Assembly: GCF_030531065.1 (NCBI RefSeq)
Contig: NZ_JAUNOQ010000018.1
Location: 1-41,393, forward strand
Source: Phascolarctobacterium sp.
GTDB taxonomy: Bacteria; Bacillota; Negativicutes; Acidaminococcales; Acidaminococcaceae
Length of the DNA: 41,393 nt
Direction: 5' to 3'
Below are positions 1-8,308 of the stretch, one piece after another (the first letter of the stretch is position 1; each line of letters opens with the position of its first letter). The notes under the pieces are model-generated. The model was not told where the DNA came from, did not search any database, and saw nothing but the letters and a program-made list of their open reading frames with translations. Made by a program: the position numbers and the translations under genes.

Positions 1-2
1 TA

Positions 3-959
3 ATCGTGGGCTTTAGCTGCGCGGCGAATAACGCGGCTAAATATTTGTACGACGATAAGCCGATGAAAGTGGAAAATATCAATCCGTATTTGGTTGACGG
101 GCCAAATGTTTTTATAGAGAGCAGGAAAAAATCTATTTCCAATATTCCAGAAATGGTAAAAGGTAGTAGCCCTGTAGATGGTGGGAATTTACTTATTTCT
201 GATGAAAGTTATTTTGAATTTCAACAAAAAGAGCCTGATGCGCTTCGATTTATTAGGCCGTTTTTAGGAGCGAGAGAATATATACATAATATCAAACGAT
301 GGTGTCTTTGGTTAGACGGTGAGTCGCCTGCGTTATTTAGAAATTTGCCAATGGTAAAACTTAGAATTGAAGCAACAAGAAATTTCAGGTTGGACAGTAC
401 AAAAGAAGCGACGAGAAAATATGCCGATTATCCTTTTCGTTTTATGGAAATGCGGCAACCTGAAACTGATTACATATTGATTCCACGACACTCTTCGGAA
501 AATAGAAAATATATACCATTTGGATTTATGAAACCTGAGATGATTTGTGGCGATGCTAATAGTATGATACCTAATGCGAATCTGTATCATTTTGGCGTTC
601 TTATTTCTAATGTTCATATGGCTTGGATGCGAGCAGTTTGCGGTAGAATTAAGAGTGACTATCGTTATTCTAATGATATCGTCTACAATAATTTCCCGTG
701 GCCTACGCCGACGGCGGCGCAACGCGAAAAAATCGAGCGCACGGCGCAGGGGATTCTGGACGCGCGGGCGCTGTACCCGGACAGCAGCCTGGCGGATTTG
801 TACGACGAGCTGACGATGCCCAAAGAATTGCGCGACGCGCACCGCGCCAACGACCGCGCGGTGATGGAAGCCTACGGCTTTTGGGGAAAATTAAACAGCG
901 AAGCCGCGTGCGTGGCGGAGCTGATGAAGATGTACCGCACGTTGGCGGGGGAATCGTGA
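3..959 (+). CDS. MmeI/YeeA-like DNA adenine methyltransferase, 3' part only
   Basis: The reading frame is open to the left window edge, so the N-terminal part is missing, including the methyltransferase catalytic core. The visible ~318 residues look like the target-recognition domain and C-terminal tail of the MmeI/YeeA class of large SAM-dependent DNA methyltransferases. The phrase ILDARALYPDSSLADLYD and the downstream YGF are typical of the MmeI C-terminal domain, and NNFPWP is the usual link from recognition domain to tail. Such proteins methylate adenine in a specific site, some with a fused nuclease. Bases up to about 700 are AT-rich and the remainder GC-rich, suggesting an exchanged specificity domain. 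Whether a nuclease domain is present cannot be judged here. Confidence 0.85.
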   Translation: MVGFSCAANNAAKYLYDDKPMKVENINPYLVDGPNVFIESRKKSISNIPEMVKGSSPVDGGNLLISDESYFEFQQKEPDALRFIRPFLGAREYIHNIKRWCLWLDGESPALFRNLPMVKLRIEATRNFRLDSTKEATRKYADYPFRFMEMRQPETDYILIPRHSSENRKYIPFGFMKPEMICGDANSMIPNANLYHFGVLISNVHMAWMRAVCGRIKSDYRYSNDIVYNNFPWPTPTAAQREKIERTAQGILDARALYPDSSLADLYDELTMPKELRDAHRANDRAVMEAYGFWGKLNSEAACVAELMKMYRTLAGES

Positions 960-960
960 T

Positions 961-1102
961 AAACTCCCCCGGTCATTTTGCAAGCAAAATGCCAGCCCCC
1001 TCTAAGAGGGGGCAAAAAATACAGTTTAAAGCATAAAGTATTTTCCTCCCTCTAAGAGGGAGGTGCCGAACAAAGTGAGGCGGAGGGAGTTTTCGAGTAA
1101 CG
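961..1102. repeat. MITE-like palindromic element
   Basis: A non-coding unit of about 140 bp. It begins AAACTCCCCCGG and ends GGCGGAGGGAGTTTT, so its ends are imperfect inverted repeats. Each half carries a perfect palindrome: CCCCCTCTAAGAGGGGG at about 996-1012 and CCTCCCTCTAAGAGGGAGG at about 1047-1065. The two halves are themselves inverted copies of one another. The architecture is that of a small non-autonomous mobile element. Only one copy is seen in this window. Confidence 0.6.
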
Positions 1103-1112
1103 AAACGATATC

Positions 1113-1136
1113 GGAAAGAATGTTCGCAAAAAATAA
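1113..1136. repeat. Direct repeat left of TA copy A
   Basis: GGAAAGAATGTTCGCAAAAA followed by ATAAA here is repeated at 1500-1525 with one substitution and one extra A. The two copies bracket TA copy A. This could be a duplicated flank or an insertion footprint. Confidence 0.5.
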
Positions 1137-1149
1137 AGCGCGGGAGCAA

Positions 1150-1270
1150 TTGACGATTCGTTTTTTTTCGCGTATAATAGTAAAAGAGATAGCTGATCCG
1201 GTAAGTCGGCTCTCCTCTAAGTAAATAAATTTGAAGAAGACCGCTTGACCGCAAGTTAGGCGGCTTTTTT
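1150..1270 (+). ncRNA. Type I antitoxin RNA, copy A (promoter and terminator included)
   Basis: The promoter is TTGACG (1150-1155), a 17-nt spacer and TATAAT (1173-1178), predicting a start near 1185. The RNA begins GAGATAGCTGAT and ends at a hairpin (CCGC/GGCGG, about 1241-1263) followed by a T run. It converges on the toxin gene on the other strand and overlaps its 3' end. This is the arrangement of type I TA pairs such as txpA/ratA. It is homologous to the antitoxin RNAs of copies B, C and D. Confidence 0.7.
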
Positions 1271-1274
1271 CTTT

Positions 1275-1355
1275 CTACTTATTGCGGAAAGAAAGGATTA
1301 ACACTACAAGCGTAGCAAAGCTTATCATTAAAGATAAAGCTTCGGCAACAGTCAT
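1275..1355 (-). CDS. Holin-like type I toxin peptide, copy A (26 aa)
   Basis: A 26-residue peptide, MTVAEALSLMISFATLVVLI followed by LSFRNK. It is a single hydrophobic helix with a basic end, matching the family annotated as putative holin-like toxin (Hol_Tox). The ATG follows a GGGGTGATGCT ribosome-binding region, and the upstream segment CTACTCCCT can pair with the Shine-Dalgarno, as expected for a translationally restrained type I toxin. Its promoter on the minus strand is TTGCTT (1445-1440), 17 nt, TATAAT (1422-1417). Such peptides insert in the inner membrane when their antisense RNA is lost. Copy C encodes an almost identical peptide. Confidence 0.8.
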   Translation of the reverse strand: MTVAEALSLMISFATLVVLILSFRNK

Positions 1356-1499
1356 AGCATCACCCCCTACTCATTAGGGAGTAGGAAAGTCAACCATCAG
1401 CTATCTCACGAACGTTATTATAACATATATATTCAGGCTAAGCAAAAATTTTTTTGGGGAAAGCTCAAAAGCGTGGCTTTAGGGTCGCGAAACGCGCTA

Positions 1500-1525
1500 G
1501 GAAAGAATATTCGCAAAAAAATAAA
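1500..1525. repeat. Direct repeat right of TA copy A
   Basis: Second copy of the 24-26 bp repeat described at 1113-1136, same orientation, lying between TA copy A and the TPR gene. Confidence 0.5.
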
Positions 1526-1655
1526 AGGATTAGCTCTACTTTAATTCTTGCTTTTTAGCTAGTAGTCGGATATGCTAATAATAGAGTACGGTTTACTTTT
1601 ATCCCCGGTTATAAAAGCAGTTAAAAGTATCTTTGAATTTAAGGAGGTAATGCTT

Positions 1656-2645
1656 ATGTCAAGGGAAACGGAAAAAATTTTTAAGGAGCTGCACGCCTTT
1701 TTAGAACAAAAAGGTTTGGAGAATATGAGCGAAGAAGAAACGGAGCGGGCAATCGACGAATTTATGCAGATGCATAACGTAGCTCCGCGCGTTCCGCTTA
1801 CGGAAGCGACGGCGAAAACGGCGGACGATTATTTTGAACTGGCTTCGGAAAGCGAGAGCAAACAAAAAATACTGAAATATTTAAAAGAAGCGATTAAATT
1901 AGACCCGAACCATATAGACGCTTTGAGCAGCCTGGCGATGTTCACGTATAAAAATCATTGGGACTTGCTCAATAAGTTGCAGGAAGTAGTGGAGCGCGGC
2001 AAAAAAGTTATGCAGCAAAAAGGTTGGGATGATCAAAAATATATTGGCGATTACTGGCTGATTACCGAAACGCGCCCTTATATGCGGGCGCGGGAGGATT
2101 ATATGAACATTTTATTTGGGTGCGGAATGTTGCGCAAAGCCGCCGCCGAATGCGAAGAAATGCTGCGCTTATGCGAAGGCGATAATTTGGGCGTTAGGCA
2201 CAAATTGATGCACATCTTCGCTATATTAGAAGAAAAAGATAAAGCTTTGGCTTTGCATAAAAAATTTGCTGAGCGCAACGAAACGCAAATGCTGTTGCCC
2301 TTGTCGATTTTAATGTTTAAATTAGGCGAAACGGATTTGGCTGCCGAGTACCTAAAGCGTTTGGCAAGTAGAAATAAAGATACGAAGAAGTTTATTAAAC
2401 TGGCGCTGCAAGACGGCGGCGTGCAGGAATTGATAGATCGCTTTTATGACGAAGACGAATTGTCGCAAGGCTACCGCCCGTTTACGATGGACGAATTTAT
2501 TATAGAAATTAACGAATACCCGGATCTGTTCTCTATATCCGCAGGTTACTTTTCCTGGGCGCATGAGGAGCTAAAGCCAAAAAGGCAGGCAAAGCCGACA
2601 AAGTCAACAAAGCCGACAAGGAACGGGCTTACCATTGTGAAGTGA
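1656..2645 (+). CDS. Cytoplasmic TPR-repeat protein
   Basis: A 329-residue soluble protein with no signal peptide or membrane helix. The helical repeat around residues 55-100 (ILKYLKEAIKLDPNHIDALS) is a clear tetratricopeptide repeat, and further helix pairs follow (residues 150-260). It resembles ST7-like or generic TPR proteins, which act as protein-interaction scaffolds; no enzymatic motif is visible. The start was chosen because AAGGAGG lies 8 nt upstream; the longer frame from 1572 has no ribosome-binding site. The last ~20 residues are a low-complexity Lys/Thr/Pro tail. The gene lies between TA copy A and a remnant of the same element in the same orientation, suggesting it arrived or was rearranged with it. 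Function unknown. Confidence 0.75.
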   Translation: MSRETEKIFKELHAFLEQKGLENMSEEETERAIDEFMQMHNVAPRVPLTEATAKTADDYFELASESESKQKILKYLKEAIKLDPNHIDALSSLAMFTYKNHWDLLNKLQEVVERGKKVMQQKGWDDQKYIGDYWLITETRPYMRAREDYMNILFGCGMLRKAAAECEEMLRLCEGDNLGVRHKLMHIFAILEEKDKALALHKKFAERNETQMLLPLSILMFKLGETDLAAEYLKRLASRNKDTKKFIKLALQDGGVQELIDRFYDEDELSQGYRPFTMDEFIIEINEYPDLFSISAGYFSWAHEELKPKRQAKPTKSTKPTRNGLTIVK

Positions 2646-2649
2646 TTTC

Positions 2650-2747
2650 GGCAAGTCGGCTTTACTTCTGAGTATTAGATGTTGCCAAAGACCGCTTGAC
2701 CGCAGGTTAGGCGGTTTTTCTTTCCGGCTGTTACGGAAGGAAAGGAT
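2650..2747 (+). repeat. Remnant of the type I TA element (copy F)
   Basis: About 98 bp resembling 1200-1297 of copy A: GCAAGTCGGCT, then AGACCGCTTGACCGCA, then TTAGGCGG with a T run, then GGAAGGAAAGGAT. It keeps the antitoxin terminator and the decayed 3' end of the toxin. The antitoxin promoter and the toxin start are gone. The terminator probably now serves the TPR gene. Confidence 0.6.
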
Positions 2748-2793
2748 ATCGGTTTAGATTTAGCTTGCTTATAGCGCAAAGGAGGGAAAGCGA

Positions 2794-4410
2794 ATGCGTA
2801 ATATGCGGCGTAATTTGGCGGCGCTGCTGCTGACGGCGGCGTTGGTAATTTTCGTACAGCTGGCGGCGGTTGCGGCGCGGCAGGATATTATTATTCTGCA
2901 TACCAACGATATGCACTGCGGCGTGAACGATAATATCGGCTTGGCCGGAGTGGCGCAGCTGAAAAAGGAAGCGTTGGCGCAGACGCCCCATGTGGTTTTG
3001 GTGGACGCGGGCGACGCTGTGCAGGGAGCGCCTATCGGCAATCTGTCTCAGGGCGAGGCCGTCGTAAGCTTGATGAACGCCGTGGGCTATGATTTTTGCG
3101 CGCCGGGCAATCATGAATTTGATTACGGTATGGAGCGCTTCTTGGAGCTGGCCGGCAAGCGGCAGGGCGGTTACTACAGCGCTAATTTTTTGGACGCCAG
3201 GACCGGCAGGCCTGTACTCAAGCCTTATGAGCTGATGGATTTTGACGGGACGAAAATTGCTTTCGTCGGCGCGGTTACGCCCGCAACCTTTACCAGCTCT
3301 ACGCCTTTGTATTTTCAAAACGCCGACGGGAAATATATTTATAGTTTTTGCGAGGACGCCGACGGACGCAAACTGTACCGTCAGCTGCAAAAATATATCG
3401 ACGCGGCGCGGCAGGAGGGAGCGCAATATGTTTTCCTCGTAGCGCATTTGGGAGTGAACGGTTCGCTGCCGCAGTGGAGCAGCGCGAGCGTGGCGCAAAA
3501 TACGACGGGCGTGACGGCGATTATCGACGGGCATTCGCATGAAAGCTTTGTGCGCGTCGTGCAAAATAAAATTGGGCAAGACGTGCTGCTGGCGCAGGCG
3601 GGGACGAAGCTGAACCGCGTGGGCGAAATACGGCTGAGCCCTTCGGGGAAGCTGAGCGCAAAATTATTTACGGTCGCTCCAGGCAAGGACGCGCGCGTCG
3701 CGCAAATTATTTCCCAGGAAATGGCGGCGTATGCGGAATTATTGCGGCAGCCGGTGGGCGAAGCGGCAGTACGTTTAGCCAGTTACGATGCGCGGACGGG
3801 GAAGCGTCTCGTGCGTAGTCGTGAATGTAATTTAGGAAATTTTGCCGCCGACGCTTATCGGACGGTATTGGATTGCGACGTCGCCTTGGCGAACGGCGGC
3901 GGTATCCGCAACGAAATCGAGCCAGGACTGATCAGCTATCAGGATATTTTGGAGGTTTTTCCTTTCGCTAATCAATGCGTCGTCGTGCAGGCGACGGGGC
4001 AGCAGCTGCTCGATTGTCTGGAACTGGGAGCGATGCGCTATCCAGACGAAAGCGGCGGCTTTATGCAGGTAGCGGGACTGACCTATACCATCAACAGCCA
4101 TATTCCTTCCGGCGTTGCGCTGGACGAAAAGGGACGTTTTGTCAAAGTTGCGGGCGCGTACCGCGTGAGCGAGGTCCGGGTCGGCGGCGAGCCGCTGGAT
4201 GTAAATAAAAAATATACGGTGGGCGGCACGGCTTATATTTTACAGAACGGCGGCGACGGTATGACGATGTTTAAGGACGCTCCGGTAGTAAAAAAAGCAA
4301 CGCTGAACGAAGTCGACGTTATCATAGAATATTTGCAAAACCATTTGAACGCCGCTATCGGCGAGCAATATGCCGACGCTTACGGCGACGGGCGCATTAA
4401 GATTAAATAA
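2794..4410 (+). CDS. Secreted 5'-nucleotidase / 2',3'-cyclic phosphodiesterase (UshA/YfkN type)
   Basis: A 538-residue metallophosphoesterase. A signal peptide (residues 1-29, basic start then an Ala/Leu/Val-rich core) is followed by the two-metal domain: ILHTNDMHCG (about 34-43), GNHEFDYG (about 105-112) and DGHSHE (about 245-250). The C-terminal substrate-binding domain carries NLGNFAADAYR and ANGGGIRNEIEPG (about 366). The family removes phosphate from nucleotides outside the inner membrane so that nucleosides can be salvaged. No LPxTG anchor is present, fitting a periplasmic protein of a diderm. The ATG follows AAGGAGGGAAAGCG. It appears monocistronic. The exact substrate cannot be told from sequence. 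Confidence 0.9.
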   Translation: MRNMRRNLAALLLTAALVIFVQLAAVAARQDIIILHTNDMHCGVNDNIGLAGVAQLKKEALAQTPHVVLVDAGDAVQGAPIGNLSQGEAVVSLMNAVGYDFCAPGNHEFDYGMERFLELAGKRQGGYYSANFLDARTGRPVLKPYELMDFDGTKIAFVGAVTPATFTSSTPLYFQNADGKYIYSFCEDADGRKLYRQLQKYIDAARQEGAQYVFLVAHLGVNGSLPQWSSASVAQNTTGVTAIIDGHSHESFVRVVQNKIGQDVLLAQAGTKLNRVGEIRLSPSGKLSAKLFTVAPGKDARVAQIISQEMAAYAELLRQPVGEAAVRLASYDARTGKRLVRSRECNLGNFAADAYRTVLDCDVALANGGGIRNEIEPGLISYQDILEVFPFANQCVVVQATGQQLLDCLELGAMRYPDESGGFMQVAGLTYTINSHIPSGVALDEKGRFVKVAGAYRVSEVRVGGEPLDVNKKYTVGGTAYILQNGGDGMTMFKDAPVVKKATLNEVDVIIEYLQNHLNAAIGEQYADAYGDGRIKIK

Positions 4411-4464
4411 GTTTTTTCAAGGCGCAGCTTATTTTCGTGGCTGCTCAGGAAATTTTATCTGCCA

Positions 4465-4493
4465 TTGCCGCGCAAAGTATGTTAAAATATAAT
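4465..4493 (+). promoter_or_regulatory. Promoter of parA-parB
   Basis: TTGCCG (4465-4470), a 17-nt spacer and TATAAT (4488-4493), 30 nt before the parA start. Confidence 0.6.
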
Positions 4494-4522
4494 AGATATT
4501 TTATGACTAGAGGTGAAGCGAA

Positions 4523-5284
4523 TTGGTAAAGGTAATTGCTATAGCCAACCAGAAGGGCGGCGTAGGCAAGACGACTACGGCGGTGAACCTGGCCGCGTGC
4601 CTGGCGTCCTTGGGCCGCCGGGTGCTTTTAATCGACAGCGACCCGCAGGGCAATGCTACCAGCGGCTTTGGCTTTGATAAACGGGATATTAGGCAATGTA
4701 TTTATGACGCTATTATCAACGACGTGCCGATGCAGGAGGTTATCAAGCATACGGCCTACGACCGTCTGGACATCGTTCCGGCAACTATTCAGCTGGCGGG
4801 AGCGGAAATCGAGCTGGTATCGCTGATGAACCGCGAGGGGCGTTTGAAAAATTCGCTTGAGCGAGTGAAGCATAATTACGATTATGTGATTATCGACTGC
4901 CCGCCGTCTTTGGGCCTTTTGACTATTAACGGTCTGACGGCGGCCAGCAGCGTGATGATTCCCATTCAGTGTGAATTTTATGCGCTGGAGGGCGTGACGA
5001 TGCTCATGAATACGATTCAGCTGGTGCAGCGCAATTTGAATCCGGCCTTGAAGCTGGAGGGCGTGTTGATGACGATGTACGACAGCCGCACTAATTTATC
5101 GCAGGAAGTAGTTGAAGAAGTGCAGAAATATTTCCAGAGCAAGATGTACAATACCATTATCCCCCGCAACGTGCGCTTGAGCGAGGCGCCCAGCCACGGG
5201 CAGCCCGTTATCGATTACGACGCTAAATCCAAGGGAGCGCAGGTGTATATGGATTTGGCGCATGAGGTTTTAGAGGACGAATAA
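4523..5284 (+). CDS. parA: ParA/Soj chromosome-partition ATPase
   Basis: A 253-residue Walker-type ATPase of the ParA/Soj family. The deviant Walker A, NQKGGVGKTTTAVNLA, lies at residues 8-23 and Walker B (IIDCPPSLGLL) near 124. It has the short chromosomal form without an N-terminal HTH. ParA dimers bind DNA when ATP-bound and are released by ParB, driving origin segregation. The start codon is TTG at 4523, preceded by AGAGGTGA; the protein begins in the usual place (VKVIAIANQKGG). It is followed after 20 bp by parB, one operon. No convincing parS site was found nearby. Confidence 0.95.
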   Translation: MVKVIAIANQKGGVGKTTTAVNLAACLASLGRRVLLIDSDPQGNATSGFGFDKRDIRQCIYDAIINDVPMQEVIKHTAYDRLDIVPATIQLAGAEIELVSLMNREGRLKNSLERVKHNYDYVIIDCPPSLGLLTINGLTAASSVMIPIQCEFYALEGVTMLMNTIQLVQRNLNPALKLEGVLMTMYDSRTNLSQEVVEEVQKYFQSKMYNTIIPRNVRLSEAPSHGQPVIDYDAKSKGAQVYMDLAHEVLEDE

Positions 5285-5304
5285 GACAGTCGAGGTGAAA
5301 GCAG

Positions 5305-6291
5305 ATGAGTAAGAAGGGCGGCCTGGGTAAGGGCCTGGGCGCTATTTTCGGCGAAAATAACGCGCCGCCGGTAGCTTCCGCGCCTGCGGAAACAGGCGAA
5401 GGAGCAACACGGGAGGCCGCCGTAAGCGAAATTACGGCTAACCCTTATCAGCCTAGGCGTATTTTTAATGAAGAAAAATTGCAGGAGCTGGCCGCTTCCA
5501 TTAAAGAATTCGGCGTGGTGCAGCCGTTGGTTGTGCGCAGAAAAAAGCAGGGCTATGAGCTGGTTGCCGGCGAGCGCCGTCTGCGCGCCGCCCAGCTGGC
5601 CGGGCTGACCGCGGTGCCCGTTATCGTAAAAGAATACGACGACGCGAAGATGATGGAAATCGCGCTGATAGAAAATATTCAGCGCCACGACCTGAACCCG
5701 ATTGAAGAAGCCCAGGGCCTGCGCCGGTTGATGAGCGAATTTAAGCTGACGCAGGAGCAGGCGGCGGAAAAGGTGGGACGCAGCCGCGTGGCGGTGACGA
5801 ATATTCTGCGCCTGCTGAATCTGCCCGACGCTATTCAGGAGCAGATTATTCAAGGCGCGCTGAACATGGGCCAGGCCAAGCAGCTTTTGGGACTGCCGCA
5901 GAAGGAGCAGCAGCTGCAGGTGGCGCGGGCCATTATCAGCGAGGGCTGGAGCTCGCGCACGACGGAAAAGGTTGTGCAGCTGTTAAAAGAAGGCAGGCAG
6001 CTGAAGGCCGTGCGCGAAATTATTGAAGCTGTCGCTAAGCCCGTAAAAGAAAAAAAGGCGAAGCGCCAGCTGTCGGAAAACGACGTTTTCTGCCGCGATT
6101 TCGAGCTGCGCCTGGTGGAGCTTTTGGGAACCAAGGTTAAGGTTCTGCCCAAGCCGGAGGAGGAAGGCCGCCAGGGCGGCACGATTCAGATTGAATATTA
6201 TTCCGCCGAGGATTTGCAGCGCATTTACGAGGTGTTGCAGCAGGGCAACGAAGAACAGCAGCCTGCGGCGCCGCGGCGGCTGCATGTGTAA
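5305..6291 (+). CDS. parB: ParB/Spo0J partition protein
   Basis: A 328-residue ParB/Spo0J protein. The N-terminal CTP-binding domain has GERRLRAAQLAG (about 91-102) and ENIQRHDLNPIEEA (about 128-141). The central helix-turn-helix, LTQEQAAEKVGRSRVAVTN (about 152-170), binds parS, and the C-terminal part would dimerise. ParB loads at parS, slides as a CTP-dependent clamp and partners with ParA just upstream. The ATG follows GAGGTGAAAGCAG. The Lys-rich linker around 245-255 is ordinary for the family. Confidence 0.95.
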   Translation: MSKKGGLGKGLGAIFGENNAPPVASAPAETGEGATREAAVSEITANPYQPRRIFNEEKLQELAASIKEFGVVQPLVVRRKKQGYELVAGERRLRAAQLAGLTAVPVIVKEYDDAKMMEIALIENIQRHDLNPIEEAQGLRRLMSEFKLTQEQAAEKVGRSRVAVTNILRLLNLPDAIQEQIIQGALNMGQAKQLLGLPQKEQQLQVARAIISEGWSSRTTEKVVQLLKEGRQLKAVREIIEAVAKPVKEKKAKRQLSENDVFCRDFELRLVELLGTKVKVLPKPEEEGRQGGTIQIEYYSAEDLQRIYEVLQQGNEEQQPAAPRRLHV

Positions 6292-6320
6292 ATATTTAGG
6301 GAGAAGCGCGAGGGAGAAGT

Positions 6321-7016
6321 ATGCCTGGGTTAGGAACTGTGGCGAATTGCGCGGCCATCGTGAGCGGCGCTTTGCTGGGTGTGCTCTTTAAACGCGGGCT
6401 GCCGGAAAAATGGCAGCAGACCATGATGAGCGGTATCGCGTTGTGCATCGTTTTGATTGGCGTGCAAATGGCTTTAAAAACCAATAATATCATTATTGTA
6501 ATCTTCAGTATCGCGCTCGGCTCGATTGCGGGCGAGATAGTCGATATCGAAAAATGGATGACGCGGTTAGGCGAAAAAATGGGAGCTAAGCTGGGCGGCG
6601 GCGACGTCGGCGTAGCCGCTCGCATCGCCGAGGGTTTTGTCAGCGCTTCCATTCTTTTTTGCAGCGGGGCTATGGCGATAGTTGGCAGTATTCAGGACGG
6701 CCTTGCCGCAGACCACACGACTCTTTTTGCCAAGGCGACGCTGGACGGTTTGATTGCGCTTATTTTAAGCGCGAACGTCGGTGTCGGCGTGCTGCTGTCG
6801 GCGGCGAGCGTAGGTATTTACCAAGGGTCGCTAACTTTGCTGGCGAGCGTAGTGGGGGCGCTGCTCACGGATGCCATGCTTTTAGAAATTACGGCGGCGG
6901 GCGGCGTGATGATTATGGCTATTGGCACGAATATGCTGCATATAACTAAAATAAGGATAGGCAATATGCTGCCGGGAATGGTATTTGCGGCGGTGTTGAC
7001 AAAGATTTTTTTGTAG
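6321..7016 (+). CDS. DUF554 family membrane protein (YqgA/YdfK-like)
   Basis: A 231-residue integral membrane protein with about six or seven hydrophobic helices. The start, GLGTVANCAAIVSGALLGV, and the internal GSIAGEIVDIEKW and FCSGAMAIVGSIQDG phrases identify DUF554. The biochemical role of the family is not established; transport has been suggested. It lies 29 bp after parB and 12 bp before the DUF4446 gene, so it is probably cotranscribed with the partition genes, a common neighbourhood in Firmicutes. The ATG is preceded by GAGGGAGAAGT. Confidence 0.85.
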   Translation: MPGLGTVANCAAIVSGALLGVLFKRGLPEKWQQTMMSGIALCIVLIGVQMALKTNNIIIVIFSIALGSIAGEIVDIEKWMTRLGEKMGAKLGGGDVGVAARIAEGFVSASILFCSGAMAIVGSIQDGLAADHTTLFAKATLDGLIALILSANVGVGVLLSAASVGIYQGSLTLLASVVGALLTDAMLLEITAAGGVMIMAIGTNMLHITKIRIGNMLPGMVFAAVLTKIFL

Positions 7017-7028
7017 AGAGGCGAATAA

Positions 7029-7505
7029 ATGGAAGAAGTAAATTTGTTACTCAGTGATAATTTAGCTGTTATCGTCGCCGCGCTGTTTTTAATAATTATC
7101 GCGCTGGTAATCTGGCTGTGCAGTTTGAAAAACAAATTGAGCGCCCTGCAGGCCAAGTACGATTTCTTTACCCAGGGTAAGGAAGCAAATATCGATACGG
7201 TGCTGACGGATACCTTAAGCGAGCTGCGGCAAACGCGGCAGGAGCTGCAAGAGCTGCAGAGCAGGCACGGCAAGCTGCACGAGCAGGTGCAGGGCTGCCT
7301 GCAAACTGTCAAGCTGACGCGCTACGACGCTTTCGACGCTATGGGCGGCGAAATGAGCTATTCTATTTTGCTGGCCGACGCGAAAAAGAACGGCGTTATC
7401 CTGACCAGCATTTATGGCCGCGACGAGAGTCGCTGCTACGCGAAGAACGTGCAGGACGGCAAATCAGCTTATCCGCTGGCCGAGGAAGAAAAAAATTTAT
7501 TGTAA
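7029..7505 (+). CDS. DUF4446 membrane-anchored coiled-coil protein
   Basis: A 158-residue protein. One N-terminal membrane helix (about residues 11-33) is followed by a coiled coil rich in Gln/Glu/Leu (about 55-95). A conserved C-terminal domain begins at LTRYDAFDAMGGEMSYSILL. That C-terminal motif marks DUF4446, often found next to parB in Firmicutes; its function is unknown. The ATG follows GAGAGGCGAATAA. It is probably the last gene of the parA operon. Confidence 0.8.
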   Translation: MEEVNLLLSDNLAVIVAALFLIIIALVIWLCSLKNKLSALQAKYDFFTQGKEANIDTVLTDTLSELRQTRQELQELQSRHGKLHEQVQGCLQTVKLTRYDAFDAMGGEMSYSILLADAKKNGVILTSIYGRDESRCYAKNVQDGKSAYPLAEEEKNLL

Positions 7506-7507
7506 AG

Positions 7508-7568
7508 CAAAAAAGAGGCGCTGCCGTGCGGAAGCAAAGTAACTTTCGCGTAGGCAGAGCCCCTTTTT
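7508..7568. terminator. Bidirectional terminator between convergent genes
   Basis: An imperfect hairpin, AAAAGAGGCGCTGCC pairing with GGCAGAGCCCCTTTTT, flanked by A and T runs. It can serve both the DUF4446 gene and the minus-strand gene. Confidence 0.5.
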
Positions 7569-7577
7569 ATTTTGTTT

Positions 7578-7988
7578 TCAGCCTTCAAAAAGCTTGAGCA
7601 GAATAAACATGGATTCGCCGAAGGTCAGATAGCGGAACCAGCTGCGCGGATAGACGAAGCCGTGGCCGTCGGTGATAAAAGTGCCGCTGATGCGCAGATG
7701 AATGGCAAAGGATTCCATCGCGGCGACGACCAGCAGCAGAAAGCCCGGCGTCCAGGTAGCTTCGTGCAGCATCAGCCAGATGCAGTACAGCAGAAACAGC
7801 GCGTCGCAGAGAAAATAGATAATAAAGACGGAGGCGCTGCCGTCGACGATGACGATCTGCTTGCGCTCCGGGTGAGCGCGGCGCTGCTCCAGCAGTTTGG
7901 CAAAATTTTGCAGAAAATAAGCGATTCTGTGCGCGTTGATGAAATGAAACATACGCACGCAGATAAAAAATAAAGGAACGAAATTCAT
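7578..7988 (-). CDS. Small integral membrane protein, unknown
   Basis: A 136-residue protein with three or four hydrophobic segments (about 5-20, 48-72, 78-92 and a short one near the C-terminus). Charged loops such as EQRRAHPERKQ separate them. I do not recognise a family. The opposite strand also has a 133-codon open frame, but this strand is preferred because the protein has coherent membrane segments and a Shine-Dalgarno-like GAGGT 7 nt before the ATG. It is transcribed alone, towards the parA operon. Confidence 0.6.
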   Translation of the reverse strand: MNFVPLFFICVRMFHFINAHRIAYFLQNFAKLLEQRRAHPERKQIVIVDGSASVFIIYFLCDALFLLYCIWLMLHEATWTPGFLLLVVAAMESFAIHLRISGTFITDGHGFVYPRSWFRYLTFGESMFILLKLFEG

Positions 7989-8308
7989 AAACTTACCTCG
8001 TAATCGTAATCCTGTTTATTATACACTATCCGCCGCCGTTCTGCCAGTAGTAAACGCATCTCTTTTAGTTTGTTTAGTTTGTTTAGAAAAGACTAAACTC
8101 CATAAAATACGCACAGAATTTTTGAAAGCATAAAAAATGTATCAATTTTTTAGTATTATCTGCAAGTATACAGAAAACATGAAAAATATCGTTGACAAAA
8201 GTGTGGCCTTATGGCTATAATGAGTACCATAAGTTATCAGGATAAGCGATCGTTCTTATTCCATTCCTGATGATTTGCGTAAAATAAGGGAAAGAGGGAG
8301 AAACTAAA
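7989..8308. other. Intergenic region with the liv operon promoter
   Basis: AT-rich, no gene. It contains a short direct repeat (TTTAGTTTG repeated at 8065-8083), the promoter at 8192-8221 and an 80-nt leader in which TCAGGATAAG can pair with CTTAT and TCCTGA. No T-box consensus (GGTGG..ACC) is visible. Confidence 0.5.
8192..8221 (+). promoter_or_regulatory. Promoter of the branched-chain amino-acid operon
   Basis: A perfect TTGACA (8192-8197), an 18-nt spacer and a perfect TATAAT (8216-8221). The coding region starts about 88 nt downstream. Confidence 0.8.

Noticed and set aside
7572-7973. Plus-strand 133-codon open frame
   Set aside because: Its protein is low-complexity and charged, it has no good ribosome-binding site, and it lies opposite a gene with coherent membrane helices.
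8222-8308. T-box or other amino-acid riboswitch before the liv operon
   Set aside because: The leader is only ~80 nt and lacks the T-box GGTGG and specifier-loop features.
4411-8308. parS site near parA-parB
   Set aside because: No sequence close to TGTTTCACGTGAAACA was found by eye in the gaps; it is probably elsewhere near the origin.
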